A stretch of DNA of 51,523 nt from Pigoraptor chileana (taxonomy: Eukaryota > Opisthokonta > Filasterea), in the NCBI GenBank assembly GCA_943704495.1, contig CALSCR010002745.1:1-51523 (forward strand). Direction: 5' to 3'. The position numbers and the translations under genes were made by a program. Shown here one piece after another: positions 24,367 to 37,699 of this stretch. Numbering within the stretch: the first letter of the stretch is position 1; each line of letters begins with the position of its first letter. The notes under the pieces are model-generated. The model saw only the letters and a list, made by a program, of their open reading frames with translations, was not told the DNA's origin and made no database searches.

Positions 24367-25247
24367 CGTGTGGGAATGCGATCGACAGAGTATTATCATT
24401 GTTGTTGTTTGGGTGGGTGCGGGTTGTCTGATGCATCGTGCAACTCGCCGTTGCAATGCCCTCCCGCTTTTCCACAACATGCACAGCCCTCGATGAGCGC
24501 ACGTTCATGTCACTCGCCTTGAAAGAAAGTCGTCTCGGTATTTGATGACTGCCGCTTTGAAGTCTTGTCGTTTGAGTTTGGCTATTCAATGTCCGTGGGC
24601 TGCTGTGTGTCCGCTGTTGCCCCTGTTTTTTATGTCGCGTATCATGCGTGTGTGTGCGTATGCGTGTGCACTCTTTCGCGTCATTTTGGATTTTCCGGTG
24701 CCGTGCGCGTTTTGTGTTTGTTGTGTTTCTTTTTTCGCGCTTTATATCTGTTGGTTTGTTTTGTTTTTCGGGGGGACGCCATTGTCTCGCGGTCGACCGG
24801 TCCTTCACCACCAAAGTGTGGGAAATGAATTCTGTTCTACATGGCGAGACTTGCAATAATACGCAAGTTCTGAAAAGAGTCTGTGTGAACTAACATGGCA
24901 GCTATCATCCCCGAGTGCGTAACAAGCAAGAATGGCAAATCGCACCTTTATACTAAAGAGAGGAGGATTCGGTCACATGGCGACGCAATAGGTAAAAACA
25001 AAGGGAATGTACGAAATCCAACGCAAACACAAAGGCAAAACGTAGACGGAACACAGACGAGACGACGCAACGACGCACAGCAGGGCGCACTCGGCATGGC
25101 ATGAGCAGAAACAAGTTGGTCGGTTGCGGAGAGCAATTAGACACCGCAATGATTGGACGTCCCTGACTTTGTTTCGCATTGTGCTTTCTCTGCGAAATAC
25201 GCATGCGAACAAGGGCAACAGGTGTGGCGACGACAGCTGGGGGACAG
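24367..25247. other. tail-to-tail spacer, EPS15-like and DHHC genes
   Basis: The 881-bp stretch has T-rich then A-rich sequence as expected for opposing 3' UTRs. No exon, RNA gene or repeat was recognised. Confidence 0.55.
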
Positions 25248-25836
25248 TTAGCTTGACGCCGACGCTGCCACTGCTGCGGGCTCGTTGACGTTGATGGATC
25301 CGCGCGACGACGCAATGCCGCTCTCCACCGCAGGTAGCTGGTGCGTGGACGCATTCGGCGTCATGCCTTCCACGGCGTGCTCCACATCGCGAACCAAGGG
25401 ACCCTGCACATCAAAAGCGCTACATTGACAAAGGCGCGAACGGAGAAGATATGTAGGGCTCAAGTCAGTGTCTTGGGCGCTATGGACTCACGCGCACACA
25501 CACACACCACACACAAGAGATATGTTCCAATGGACTTCCCAACACATGCCAGTGTCTTCGGCGCTGCCCACGGACACCACACAAAATGAGTGTCACGGGG
25601 GACTCCACAAAAAGAAAGAGTAAGAAAAATGTCGCCAGTCGCAGGCGCTACCCGACAACACCTGCGGTTGCGATTCGAGTCATCCGTTACCTTGGTAACC
25701 GCGGTCCACACACGACATAGCACAAGTTCTCTATGCAGCTGCCCATACTAAAGGGATTGTACGAATCGCGTCCAAACGGCTGTTTGATCTGTAAGGGTGG
25801 CATGCAGAAAAGAGAAACGGCAGGGTTCTGTGAGTG

Positions 25837-25889
<53 letters not shown>

Positions 25890-27994
25890 TGTGTGTGTAT
25901 GTGTGTGTGTGTGTGTGTCCACAGATGACGGTCCATATGAAGCCAGATGCAGGGCATTCCGCTCCGTGTTCAAGTATGCCCATTCAATAAGGGAGACAGA
26001 GGGTTGAAATGACAATAGCACACACAACGCACATCCTCATTTGTTGTCTTGTTTGCCATGGCAAGGTATGTGTGGAAGCACGCAAGTCCCAAGACAGACC
26101 ACATGGCGAGGAATCCAAACCCGCCCACTATGAGGGTGCGATTCGGGCAGATATAAATAAGACCCGGATGTTAAGGGAAACAGTTGCATATTCCTTGGAA
26201 GGACACACACGCACACACACAAACAAACAAACAAACAAACACGTCAATGGCACACAATGCATGTGGCATGGACATACACGCAAGGGCAAACACAAACAAG
26301 CGGATATCTTGCAGGTGATCGCTGCAGGGCCTTCAGGAACGCCGACGATTCGTCGGGCTCATCCACCCGTATTTCGCGGGTTTTCTTGTACAAAACGACC
26401 GCACACGAAGCCACTATCAACAGGCACAGCGCGGATACGCTCACGACAAAAAGATAAAACGTGCGATAATTGCGCTCTCCGATGCAATTGCACACCTGCG
26501 ATTTCGGATGTATATGTGTGTGTGTGTGTGTGTTGTGAGTGTGTGTGTGTGTATGTGGTGGTTGAAGTCGTCGCAGAGTCATTATCACGCTCAAACACCC
26601 TCCCGGCATTTGTCCGGTCGATGGGCACGGTGACTACGTCCAAGCACAGCCTCTGCCTCCCCCTCTCTCCCCTTCTCCCTTCACTCCCCCTCCATTCGCA
26701 TAAGCACATATGGACTAGGGATGGCAGTAAGGATGAGTGGCCATGAATGTGTGCCAACGGCGTACGCACCCATGGGCAGTGGTGATCGAAGCGCGCTGCG
26801 GTCCGAGGGATACGCCCATGATTGCAACAAAGAACACAGATCGTCAGGCGAGGATACAGGCGCAAAAGAAGCAAAAGACGCAAAGACGCAAAGACGCAAT
26901 TGGAAGCAACAGTTTGTGGTGATGTTTCCGTATGCGCACAGCTCACCCTGAAGCGAAGACGGCGCACAGTGACACTCACACGCGACGCAATGAGTGCGCG
27001 AGTGAAAAACACAGCCCATCACACGAGTATTCTTAACACAACAATAAAAACTGCATCCCTTCCGCCCAGGCAGCCCCCATCACTCCATCACTCAACATTC
27101 CCTTAAAATTCAAACTACTGCAAAAACATGAAATAACCATAGGAAATGCATGCACTGCTGTCGCCACATCTCCCCACCGACACAGTTGTCGCAAGTGTTG
27201 CAGTGCGACGACCGCGGCGGGCGGAATATCTTGCATGTAAAGCAGTACTTTAGCGTGATGCGCTGCCCATTCACAACAACTTCCTTTTGGCGCGGTTTTG
27301 GCGCATACGATGCGGGGGATGTGCCGAGATCAACGGGCGCTGTCATAGAAAGTAAGGTCGCACAATGCAGCACAGTGCCAGACGATGCACATCAGCGGAA
27401 CTGATAGTAGGGGGGATTGTGCGGTTACTCTACTGATACAGGGGGGAATGTGCGGTTAATCTACTGAATAAGTGCACATCTCACAGCAGAAAAGAGTCCC
27501 ACACGCAAGCGACTGTATATCTGCTGGAGCACGTGACACCTAAGAGTGAGCCACTCACTGCCATCTTCTTGGCTTTCATCAACGTCGGAGCGCGGGATGA
27601 TGCCTGGATCCGACAAGGCGGTTGTGAAGAGAAAGAGAAGCGTCGACACAAGCAGATAGGCGACGCAAATGGGCAGCGCAGGCGACACATGATGCCATAA
27701 ATAGGGTGCCCTGCATCGGTTCGAAGTGGATGGCATGTTGCTCATCAATATGAGAATTGCGCCGAGAGTCACGTGCACACAATCGGCGGGATACGCGTGC
27801 TATACCCACTCTAATCCGAAAAAGATTCCGCAAGGTATAATGATGAGCGCCAGTGTCATAAAGAGAACGTGCGAGTCAGGCGAAGTGACGAATCGCCCCC
27901 CGCAGAGAAATCTGCTGCGGCCGCCATACGCCAGCTTTCGCTCGGTTTCGGGCATTTTAATCAGCTGATAATCGACGCTTCGCCGAGGTGGCAT
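25248..27994 (-). CDS. DHHC-type palmitoyltransferase (zDHHC9/14/18-like)
   Basis: Eight exons: 27810-27994, 27559-27710, 27178-27339, 26770-26795, 26294-26495, 26033-26127, 25691-25788 and 25248-25419. They sum to 1092 nt, 363 aa. It is a membrane S-acyltransferase that palmitoylates cysteines of cytosolic proteins, typically at the Golgi. The N-terminal [16 protein letters not shown], the DPGIIPR motif after TM2, the zinc-binding [21 protein letters not shown], the DHHC core ARFDHHCPW (D170-C173), the TTNED motif and CGPRLPS are all in the family order. Four membrane segments are visible, two on each side of the DHHC region. DHHC is followed by VCNC where VGNC is usual; the nearby Cys is odd. 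The DHHC core sits on a 26-nt exon. The exon 1 donor at 27809 (A/GTGGGT) was chosen for phase. The frame stays open to 28162, so a longer N-terminus is possible. Confidence 0.9.
25461..25490 (-). repeat. dispersed intronic repeat, DHHC intron 7, copy 1
   Basis: The sense strand reads GTGAGTCCATAGCGCCC and then AAGACACTGACTTGA. It ends about 41 nt upstream of the exon 8 acceptor; ACTGAC fits a branch site. Confidence 0.65.
25550..25610 (-). repeat. dispersed intronic repeat, DHHC intron 7, copies 2 and 3
   Basis: 25550-25578 reads GGTGTCCGTGGGCAGCGCC then GAAGACACTGG on the sense strand, close to the THOC5 copy. 25587-25610 is a shorter copy (TTGTGGAGTCCCCC) after a CT-rich tract. Together with 25461-25490 this makes a loose tandem array within one intron. 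Confidence 0.6.
25838..25919. repeat. (TG)n in DHHC intron 6
   Basis: About 80 bp of nearly pure TG on the plus strand, so (CA)n on the sense strand of the gene. Confidence 0.97.
26512..26554. repeat. (TG)n in DHHC intron 4
   Basis: TG dinucleotide tract with one GTTGTGAG interruption, just upstream (in gene sense) of exon 5. Confidence 0.9.
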
Positions 27995-28893
27995 TTGAGT
28001 GCTCACAGCAAAACTGTTGCTGACGCCGCCGTTGAGGTATGTGTTGCGAACTGCGAACGAGCGCGTGAGAGTAAACCTGCTTTGGGCAGCCCGTCGCGGT
28101 TTGGTCAACCCGATTAAGGGGCTTCCAGTTCTAATCAGGGGATGGATCGTCCAGCTATGCAATGATAACAGTGGCAGATTGAGGTGAGATCAGGACTTGA
28201 GAGACGAGGGGTAAACGCACGTGGGCAGTCGTAATGCTACCACTTGCTTGCCATTGTGGCCAACGATCAGACGCCCGTCGTCCAGTGCAGATGAATATCA
28301 CCGAATGCCCGCCCGTTGCTGCGTTCACAGGTCCGTCAATTGGCTTCTTTCAAGCTAGTCACACTGGCAATTACAGTTTAGACACATGTGCGACGTATGC
28401 ACGCAGAATGAATCCTTTCTCTAAGCACTTAAGCGGCGACAGGGCGTACGCGCTGGCTCTGTCGTCAATCGTGGCATGGGCTAATTACTGTCGGAAAGTT
28501 TTTTTTGAACTGTTTCATAGTAATTTCAAATCCAGTTTTACGATAAATTGAGGCGATCGGAAAAATTAAGTTAAGTTTAAGTTAATCATCCAGGAGTATA
28601 CTTGTATTTGTAGAAACAGTACTGTTTTTACTGTCGCGCCAATATGGCAAAACTGCGGGTGGGATTGGACCATTGCATTGCCTTCCTTGGGAAATGAGTG
28701 TGCGAATAGTGCGTGTTCGGTCAATAAAATCCTGTTTCGGAAGTCTTTTTTAATTGAGTACCTTTCCTTGGATTTGAGTCATTTGGGTCAGTGTTTAACT
28801 GGAGTTCAAGGTATTGATCGTTAACCGTCGTCGCAAACAGACTGGCAAAACAAACAACACTCATACCATCCCCTTGCACACACTCAAGTGGCC
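27995..28893. other. spacer between DHHC and NFX1 genes
   Basis: It holds the DHHC promoter and the NFX1 3' end. 28490-28620 is clearly more AT-rich than its surroundings. A 105-codon plus-strand frame from 28234 has an ordinary residue mix but no recognisable domain and could be chance. No RNA gene was seen. Confidence 0.5.
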
Positions 28894-31800
28894 TCAGTCG
28901 GCGAGCGACGTCCAGTCAGCAGGGACTGTGTCGTCGTCAACAACAGCAACTGCGGGTGCTCCTCGACGGGCGGTTGCGGGGCCACTGGGCGACACGACGT
29001 CATCATCCCACGAATCAGGGACATGTCTTTCTACACCGGCTTCGTTGCCGCCAGCGCTCCGTACGCTTTCCTGCAACGCCATCGGAGTCGTGCGTTGAGT
29101 GGACGGCGCGTCGGTCTTATCCGCGCTCTGTCCAATTCCTTGCATCTGGGCGCCACCAGCCGCCCCGGAAGCAGGTCCCCATCGCCCGCCGTAGATATCG
29201 GCAACATTTGCAACATCCGGCCACTCCCATGCGTCACGCGAAGTCTTTCCGGATATTTGTGCGGACACCTGCACCTCCACCGGCGCCGTGCTCTTTCCCG
29301 CCTGCACAAATCGAGCCGTCGCCGCATACGTGGGGCAATACGTCGCCAGCGTGGATAAAAGGACGCCCGGAACGACCGATCGAGAGGGAATGGCAGTTAC
29401 GGCAACGCTTCGGCTGGGCTCGGGATCGATGCTCTCCGACTGCAGACAGTAGGCCTCCGCAAGCTCATGCGCAACGCGGCGGTTGATCTGGTTCATGACG
29501 GGCAGTGTCACGTGCCGCGGCTGGTTCTCTGCGCGCGCGCGGTTGCAGAGGGACGCATACTCGCGCTCAAGAAACTCCACCAGTTGCATTCCACTCTTGG
29601 CGGCCTTTGCGTGCAAAAACAGAAATTCGGAATACGGCGGATGCGGTGTCGCAGAAAGGTTGGCGTCCTCAATTTCAAGTGCACCGGCGAGGCGACGGTT
29701 TCTCTCCACGGCGGCGCAGGCACTGTCGCACTCGAGGGCAGCATTGGGACGCAATTGCATCGCACCGCCATCGTCGCTCATTTTTCCGCCGATCATAGCG
29801 TATGCCGCTGAGAGCGCCGAGCGCGCCCTTACTGCATCAGTGCACGGAATCGCAGCTGTCATTCGCCCACACATGCAGGTGACCTGTGTCGGGTGCTTGC
29901 AGGCGCGCGCGTCCGTTGGGCACGGCTGCCCCGGATGGCAGCGCTGTGGACACGGATGGTTGCAGCGCAGCAGCGGAAGACTGCAACGCGCCCCACACGA
30001 CCGCGACGACAGAGCGTCGGCAGACGAGTCGCCTGACGACGTGCGCCCCACACCCGACCGATCAAGACCCCCTGACAGCGTGTGGGCGGCATCCGCAACA
30101 ACAGCCGCCTCCTGACAAGGGCCTGAATGGCATATGCGGCGACAAGGGTGGATGCCGCATGACAGCAGCTTCATGCACTCTTTGCCACAAGACACCTCCT
30201 GAATGTGGCACGGAATGTTGCGTCGGATTTCGTGCCCGCCCACGCATCGGCGCTCAACCAGCGCGACGCACGGTGGGCACATGGCATTCGAATGGCACGC
30301 ATGCCTCACTGAACAAAGGATTACCGAGTGGATAAAATAGGCAGTAGTGTTGTGCACGCGCAATTTGTTGGGTGGAGTCAGAAACCTGCCCGGAAATGCA
30401 ATGCAGGAGAAAGAGACGCGCCACATACTATCTGGCAGCATGAGGCATTCACAGTCAACAAGAACAAACCTGGATGGCTGCACGGGTGCTCTCTGTTGCA
30501 CGGCATACTGCAGGGCGGCGGCGGCGTGCCACACGGAACAGGCGGAAGAATCACGGCATTGCCGCACCGGCACGAGACCTCCTGGAACTCGGCGCGGAGA
30601 CACTGGTTGCAATGCCCCTTGTGGCAGAGCATTTCGCAGTTGTGGTGGCCACACCGCAGTTGCTTTCCACACACGAGCACGCAGAGATGTGCAGGATCCG
30701 ATTGCAACTTCCCCGGACAGCAACGCTGGTTGCATTGGTGGCGTCCACACGACCGCATAACCGTGCACACTTTGCTGCACGGTGGCGCACAGAGCTCGTC
30801 GCCGGGCGGTTTGTCGGCGCAGCGAACGACGGCCTTTGTTGATCCGCACGCGCACAAGACAACGAGACTTTCATGGCAGGGCGGGCACGGCCCCACGTGA
30901 CACCGCGCCTTGCACATATGCACAGCACCATCCACCCCCGCGCTGCAGGACAGAGGCCGCCCACAAACGCCGCCACACGTCGGAACTGCATCTGTGCAGA
31001 TGCTACGCGGCTTACCCGTAAGCGCTTCAATTGCCAGGGACCCACAGGGACATGTTTTCACCACAGAGGGCTCAAGTGGGCAATCGCCGCAGCGACCAGC
31101 GTGGCAGCGACGCTCGCACGCATGCCGCCCACACGATAGCATTCCGGAGCACATTGATCCGCAAGAGAAATAGCCCACAGACCCGCCAGGTGGTTCCGTG
31201 GCTGCATCCGGGGAGCCTGTCCCGCAGGCGGCGTCACGTGAGGACCCGCCACAGTAGCAGCCTTGTGTCTCGCGCACGGGGCACTCAAAGCAAGGGCCGT
31301 CGTGGCACAGGCGTTCACACGAGTGGTTGCCACAGGCGAGCAACTTTCCGCAGACAAGACCGCACATCCACGTGCCAGAATTGTCGCTGCAACGCGTCCG
31401 CCTGGAGTGCTTTCCACAGCCGCACTGTTGCTGGACGCTCACAAGACACGGTGGGCACGGCCCCGGGTGGCATGGCATACTGCACTGGTGTAGGCACGCC
31501 GGATGGTTGGGTCGCGGCTTCAGACAGGGCTCCCCACAGCCTGTATTTGCAACAAAAAAGGTATAAGAAGGGGTGGGCGACTTCAAGTTAGTGGTGGCAT
31601 GTTGTGCTCTCAAGAAACGAGTTATGTGGCTGTTCACAGAAGCGCAACCCTCGGTAACGCAAGACAGGAGGTGGCGTGGGTGGCTGAGGGATTTTGGAGG
31701 ATTTTTGGGCACTCACTGTGAGGTGTCAAGTACGGATTCCATTCGGGATCGCGCACTTTTCCGCAAAAGCACTTGTACACAAGACTACTCGTAGTCGTTG

Positions 31801-33332
31801 GCGCCTGGCATCCGGGGCAGCGCCAAGCGTCTTTTCGGTTTCCCTTTGCTGCATCAAGCAAAACACAGTAAGCACACAACCATCAGTTGCGGTGAGCACA
31901 ACTACTGCCTTTGATTGTGTCCTCTGGTACACTCACGAGAACCACGCAAACCAAAGACGACACCACCAAGAAACAGATTGACCAATGCGCTACACACAGC
32001 CTCAAGTAACTGAGGAGGCGCAAAAAACCCACCGTCCGGCTGCATGGATGAATTTGCCCACTTTTGTACGCAGCGCATATGGAAGATGACGTGGCAGCAC
32101 GTGCAAGCATAAGTCGGCTCCCTCTTCCCCACGAGCTCACAGCACACCATGCACTCGCATGTGTTCGCCATAAGCGATTCAATCAGCTCTGTCGTCCTGT
32201 CACTCGCTTCAGAAAGGTCGGCACGTCCACCCCCGCGACTGCCGCCCAGGCGCTTTTTAGGCGCCGGTTGTCCCCCGGATGGACCCATACCAACACGTGA
32301 TTCGCGGCCACGACCCCCGCCACGACCCATCGGCGCTGTTACGAATGTTGCAGCAGCGTCCCGACCCCTCCCTGGCGCATTATCGTGCCGCTTTCCACCC
32401 CTCCGTCCACGCGCATTTATGCCGACGTCGGCGGCGTCGGAAGGTGCACAAGCATCCGCCTCCAAGGTGAAGCCATCGCGTGTTGTCTGAGGGGTGTTGT
32501 CGTCGACGCTTGTGAGACGGTGCTCCCTTTCCGTCGAAGCGTAAATAGCAGGCACGGGAGGGCCAGTACTTGCCTCCCCAACATCTTCTGCCACCGCTGC
32601 GCCATCCCCAAGGGTTCTTGGGAGCGGCGCAGGATGTTTGGGCGCACTCTTACCGCGGTTGCCACGTGCGGGCAATGCATTTGAGTCGTTTGGACTACTA
32701 CTGTTTTGAACCTCGCCGTGCTGTCGCCCACTGGTCCGCCCACGCCCACGCCCGCGCCCACGCACTACTGGTGCCCCGCGGCTCGATTGCCCATCATTCA
32801 TCCCCATACCAAGTGCAGTACCAGTGCGACCGCTCTCGAAGGCTACGCTCGGTTCGTACGAGGCTGCATCCGCAGACAAGACATACCCACTTACAACTGC
32901 ATTCACATCAGCGATATCGGCATTCGTTGGTGCGCCATCTCGATCACCTGAAATCCCGCGTCCACGACCGCCTCGCTCCCGGCCGCGCTGTGCACGACCT
33001 CGGCCACGACCGGATGGATCCCGTGCCTGATCCTCATGATCCACAATGTGCTGCGAATTTTGCACATATTCTTGCATATAAGGTTGTTGGTCAGCCTGAT
33101 GTTGATGTGGCTCGTCTGTAGCTGCATCAGCAATGTCTGTGCGTGCGCCGTGTGCAGCGCCCCCTCGTCGAGTGGATGCGTTGCGCCCACGTCCACGGGA
33201 ATGCCCAGGGCGACCTCCGCGAGCATCTCTCGGTGTTGTCAGGGATGCATCTTGCATGCGGGTGTTCTGGTACTGTGGTTGCTGAAATCCCTCTGTGGGA
33301 TAGAACATCACGCCGTCCAGGGCAGGATCCAT
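28894..33332 (-). CDS. NFX1-type zinc-finger protein with RING-like and R3H domains
   Basis: Four exons: 32033-33332, 31717-31848, 30470-31540 and 28894-30308. They sum to 3918 nt, 1305 aa. The family (NFX1/NFXL1, yeast FAP1, fly shuttle craft) acts as a nuclear transcription regulator and probable E3 ligase. Residues 1 to ~390 are disordered and rich in RG/GRG motifs (GRGRNAS, RGRGRGRTSGR). A RING/PHD-like finger follows (CECMVCCELVGKREPTYAC, HMRCVQKW, then WRCPGCQ across the exon 1/2 junction). Exon 3 and the start of exon 4 hold the NFX1 cysteine repeats, such as CSMPCHPGPCPPC, CERLCHDGPC and CHVGPCPPC. The C-terminal part has an R3H domain (VAHELAEAYCLQSESIDPEP then RSVAVTAI). The protein ends with an acidic/Trp tail (DSWDDDVV, PADWTSLAD). 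Confidence 0.95.
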
Positions 33333-33779
33333 TTTCGTTTGCCTCAAGTCAATATAATAGAGTGCCAAAACGTATAATGGGCAACGACCCCAACCTATGA
33401 AACTTTGCTTCAGTTCAATACTTCGTTTTAAGATCCAAATAATATCCAACGATGACAATTAAAAAAAAGATCGGAGAGGCTGAATCTTTTTGCATCTCAG
33501 TGGCCACAGCGTGAGGATCTGTGTCATTGCTGTGGCCGCCAGTCACCTTGCGTAACGGTCGCACATGCCCTGTGGATCTAGCGATGCCTCGCATACTTCT
33601 TCCACACAAAATGTAAGCGCGATCTCGGCAAATTGGTGATCAAAGCAGCGTTTTTTTTTTTTTTGTTGCATATTGTTTTGAAATGCATAGTTCCTTCTTC
33701 GAATTTGCTACACTATTTCCTTGTGTATGTTTATTGTTTATGAGTTGACTCTCGCACAGTAGGAGATTGTAGGTGAAAA
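33333..33779. promoter_or_regulatory. shared divergent promoter region, NFX1-type and GRB2 genes
   Basis: Start codons face away from each other 447 bp apart, so both core promoters must lie here. The stretch is AT-rich with a 14-nt T tract (33651-33664). No TATA box or factor site could be assigned with confidence. Confidence 0.45.
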
Positions 33780-35212
<1,433 letters not shown>

Positions 35213-35600
35213 GGAACGGCTGTGCGTTCTAGACCTCGTTCCGTTCCCGCCCACCTTCTCGCTTTTAGTCTCGCGTGCGCCACGCGTTCGGCGTCCGTTT
35301 CTGCCCTTCCTTTCGGCCCTTCCCTGCATATGTAATTTGCCCATGTCTCGTCGTTGTGTGTCTCGCCGTGTGGGCGAGAGCGACAGTTTGGCCTCAAGAC
35401 ATTTTTCGCCTGTTTATATTTGTATACTTGGCCCTGATAAAGTGCGCTAAACCTTTTTTTAATGTAAAAACATGGGTCGCTATGTCAATGATTGCTGTTT
35501 TATTTTGTAAGAATATTTTTAGCAACGCAGAATGAAAATGATTGATAAAGACGATAACGCAAATACAAAAACAAATGCAAGCGAGCGAGGTGTGATTTGA
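35213..35600. other. tail-to-tail spacer, GRB2 and TALE genes
   Basis: Opposing 3' UTRs. AT-rich from 35450 on, including a T-rich run near 35453. No further gene was seen. Confidence 0.6.
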
Positions 35601-37264
35601 TCAAGGGGCTCCTTTTTGCGCCTTCTTTTTCTCCGACTTCTTGGTGACTCCTCCAGCCGTGGTAACTGGGCGCACATTTTTGGTTCCCTTTTGCGGCTGA
35701 TACCGGCTCGCCCCAGCCAGAAGCCCCGACCTGATCAGGTCACGCGCCCCTTCAGCATAGCGGAACTTAGTCCCGCCCTTGTACTGTGGGGAGAAATGGG
35801 GGCGGTCCTGCGGCATAGGAGGGGTCGGCTGCGGGTAGTCACCCCACGTCGTTGTTGGTGGGTAGTATGGCGAGGGGTAGCCAGGCGGCGGTGGGAGTTG
35901 AACCATCGACGGCCCGGCCCGGTGTCCAGTGTCGTAACGATTGTCAGGCTCATCACCAACGGGCGAGTCACGATTTGCGCGGGACCTTTGCTTGCGGGGC
36001 GGTGAGTCCCCATCGTGGATGGCCCTCGGACGGGTTGAGAACGACGGAGGGCGCTGTTGCCCCGTTGCCATCCGATAGGGAACCCCGTTATGGTATGGGT
36101 CGCTCTGGTACGGCGGCTGCATCGGTGGCTGCAGATACATTGGGGTGCGAGGCAAGTGGGGTGCAATATAGTGCGCTGCCATCGGCGGGTATTCCATACG
36201 TTGGTTGTAGCCGTACGGCATTGGCTGCACGTGAGGCGGACGCTCAATCCACGACGTTTGCACCTGCGTCTTGGCTTGCTCCATCATCGGCTGGAGATAT
36301 CGACGGCGTGCATTGATGAACCAGTTGCTGATCTGGTTCAGCGACAGCCCGCTCTCGTCAGCGAGGTCCTTCTTTTCCTCCTCGCTTGGGTACGGATTCG
36401 TCATGTGCTCGAACAGCCATGATCGGAGTTTGGCTATCGAGTCCTTGGGCAGGTTGCGACGGTGGCGTTTCTTGCTCTTGCGACCACTGGCCTCTTCGCC
36501 CGTCGACGTTGAATCGCTGCCTGAATCGCTTGAGGACGAGTCACTGTCGCTGGACGACGACGATGAATCCGAACTGGAACTTGAGTCCTGTTCGCTGCAC
36601 TCGGGTTTGACTTCCTTGGCCAGTTTCATCAATATCTCGGCGCCCTCGTCTTTATCTGAAAGGCGTTAGGAATGCGTAGGGATGGAGGGGGGTTATTCAC
36701 AATAAACGATAACTTAAGGTGAGTTGGCAAATGAATCTGTGAAACTAAATCAACACCAATGCATATCAACCCATCAAAATGAGGCCCACCTTCCTTACGT
36801 TTTTTGCTGTGTTTCGAAGACTTCTTGTGCTTCTTGCGCTCCTTCTTCTCGAATTCGGCGAGTCTCTTCTTCTTTTTCTTCTTGTCGGCTTTCTTCTTGC
36901 TCGACTTGACGATTTTCCCAGAACTCTTCTTTGCAAGCGGCACGGCGCCAGGGGAGCTTGAGTCCGACTCGCGAGGGACCGCATTGTCAGTCTTGGGAAC
37001 AACTGTGTCGGAAGGCTCAGTTCGTTGAATTACACTGAGGCTTGCCTCCGAAGTTGCTTTCTCAGGTGCTGTCAGAGGGACTTGTGCATCTGACTGTGTG
37101 ATATTCATCTGAAGCGAGCTGGCATCGACGGCTAGAACAAGAGCCGTCGGTTGTGGGTCCATCTGAATGGCGGCCGGCTCAGAGATGACGGTAGAGGGAA
37201 TAGTTGCTGCTTGTTGGGCATCGCCAGGAGCGAGAGTATTGCCGGGCGCAACGATAGCCTCCAT
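35601..37264 (-). CDS. TALE-class homeodomain protein
   Basis: Two exons: 36790-37264 and 35601-36655, 509 aa. It is a DNA-binding transcription factor. The homeodomain lies just after a Ser/Asp-rich acidic tract: RKSKKRHRRNLPKD, LRSWLFEHMTNPYPSEEEKK with the three-residue PYP loop extension that defines TALE, then ISNWFINARRRY. Ile at homeodomain position 50 is typical of TALE proteins. The first exon ends with a Lys-rich block (KKKADKKKKKKRLAE, RKKHKKSSKHSKKRK) that should act as nuclear signal and makes a stark basic-to-acidic switch. No MEIS, PBC or KNOX domain is seen upstream, so the subclass cannot be named. The C-terminal half is Pro/Tyr/Gln-rich (PPMQPPYQSDPYHN) and probably disordered. 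Confidence 0.93.
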
Positions 37265-37596
37265 GGTATCCGTCGTACGTCCAAGTGGATGCTACGCGAT
37301 GGCCGTGGAGCGACGGCGGTTCACGTTCCGACCTCAGTAAAAATTGTTTGCAAAATATAAGGCCGCAGTTCGCTCGACACCGATGCCGTACGCGGTGTGG
37401 GTGCTGTGGACGGTTTTGAAGGTCAATGAGGTAAATGTATGCGTGACAAACGTGTTGACACACTTCTGACAGCTAACTCCGTTATGTAGGAAGCACAAGC
37501 GTCCTCCAATAGCGAATTAAGAAGGACAGAAGACAAGTGGCAGCCTTCCGCGTCTGCTTTAAAGTGCAGATTTGTGTGGCCTGCGTATTGTTGAGT
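37265..37596. promoter_or_regulatory. upstream region of the TALE gene
   Basis: The sequence directly before the TALE start codon must contain its promoter. No specific element was recognised. Confidence 0.4.
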
Positions 37597-37608
37597 TCGT
37601 GTGATTTC

Positions 37609-37690
37609 GTCTGTGTGTGTGTCTGTGTTTGTGTGTGTTTGTGTGTGTGTGTGTCTGTGTGTGTGTCTGTGTGTGCGTGCGTGCGTGAGT
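37609..37690. repeat. (TG)n with TC interruptions
   Basis: Imperfect TG microsatellite with regular TCTGTG interruptions, in intergenic sequence. Confidence 0.93.
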
Positions 37691-37699
37691 ATGTGTGCA

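Noticed and set aside
27806-27817. DHHC exon 1 ending after the TGG codon (donor GTATAG)
   Set aside because: Phase does not match exon 2; the donor three bases upstream in the same run (A/GTGGGT) does, and yields the expected spacing in the family alignment.
28234-28551. 105-codon plus-strand frame between the DHHC and NFX1 genes
   Set aside because: No domain, AT-rich end and no supporting context; left as a note only.
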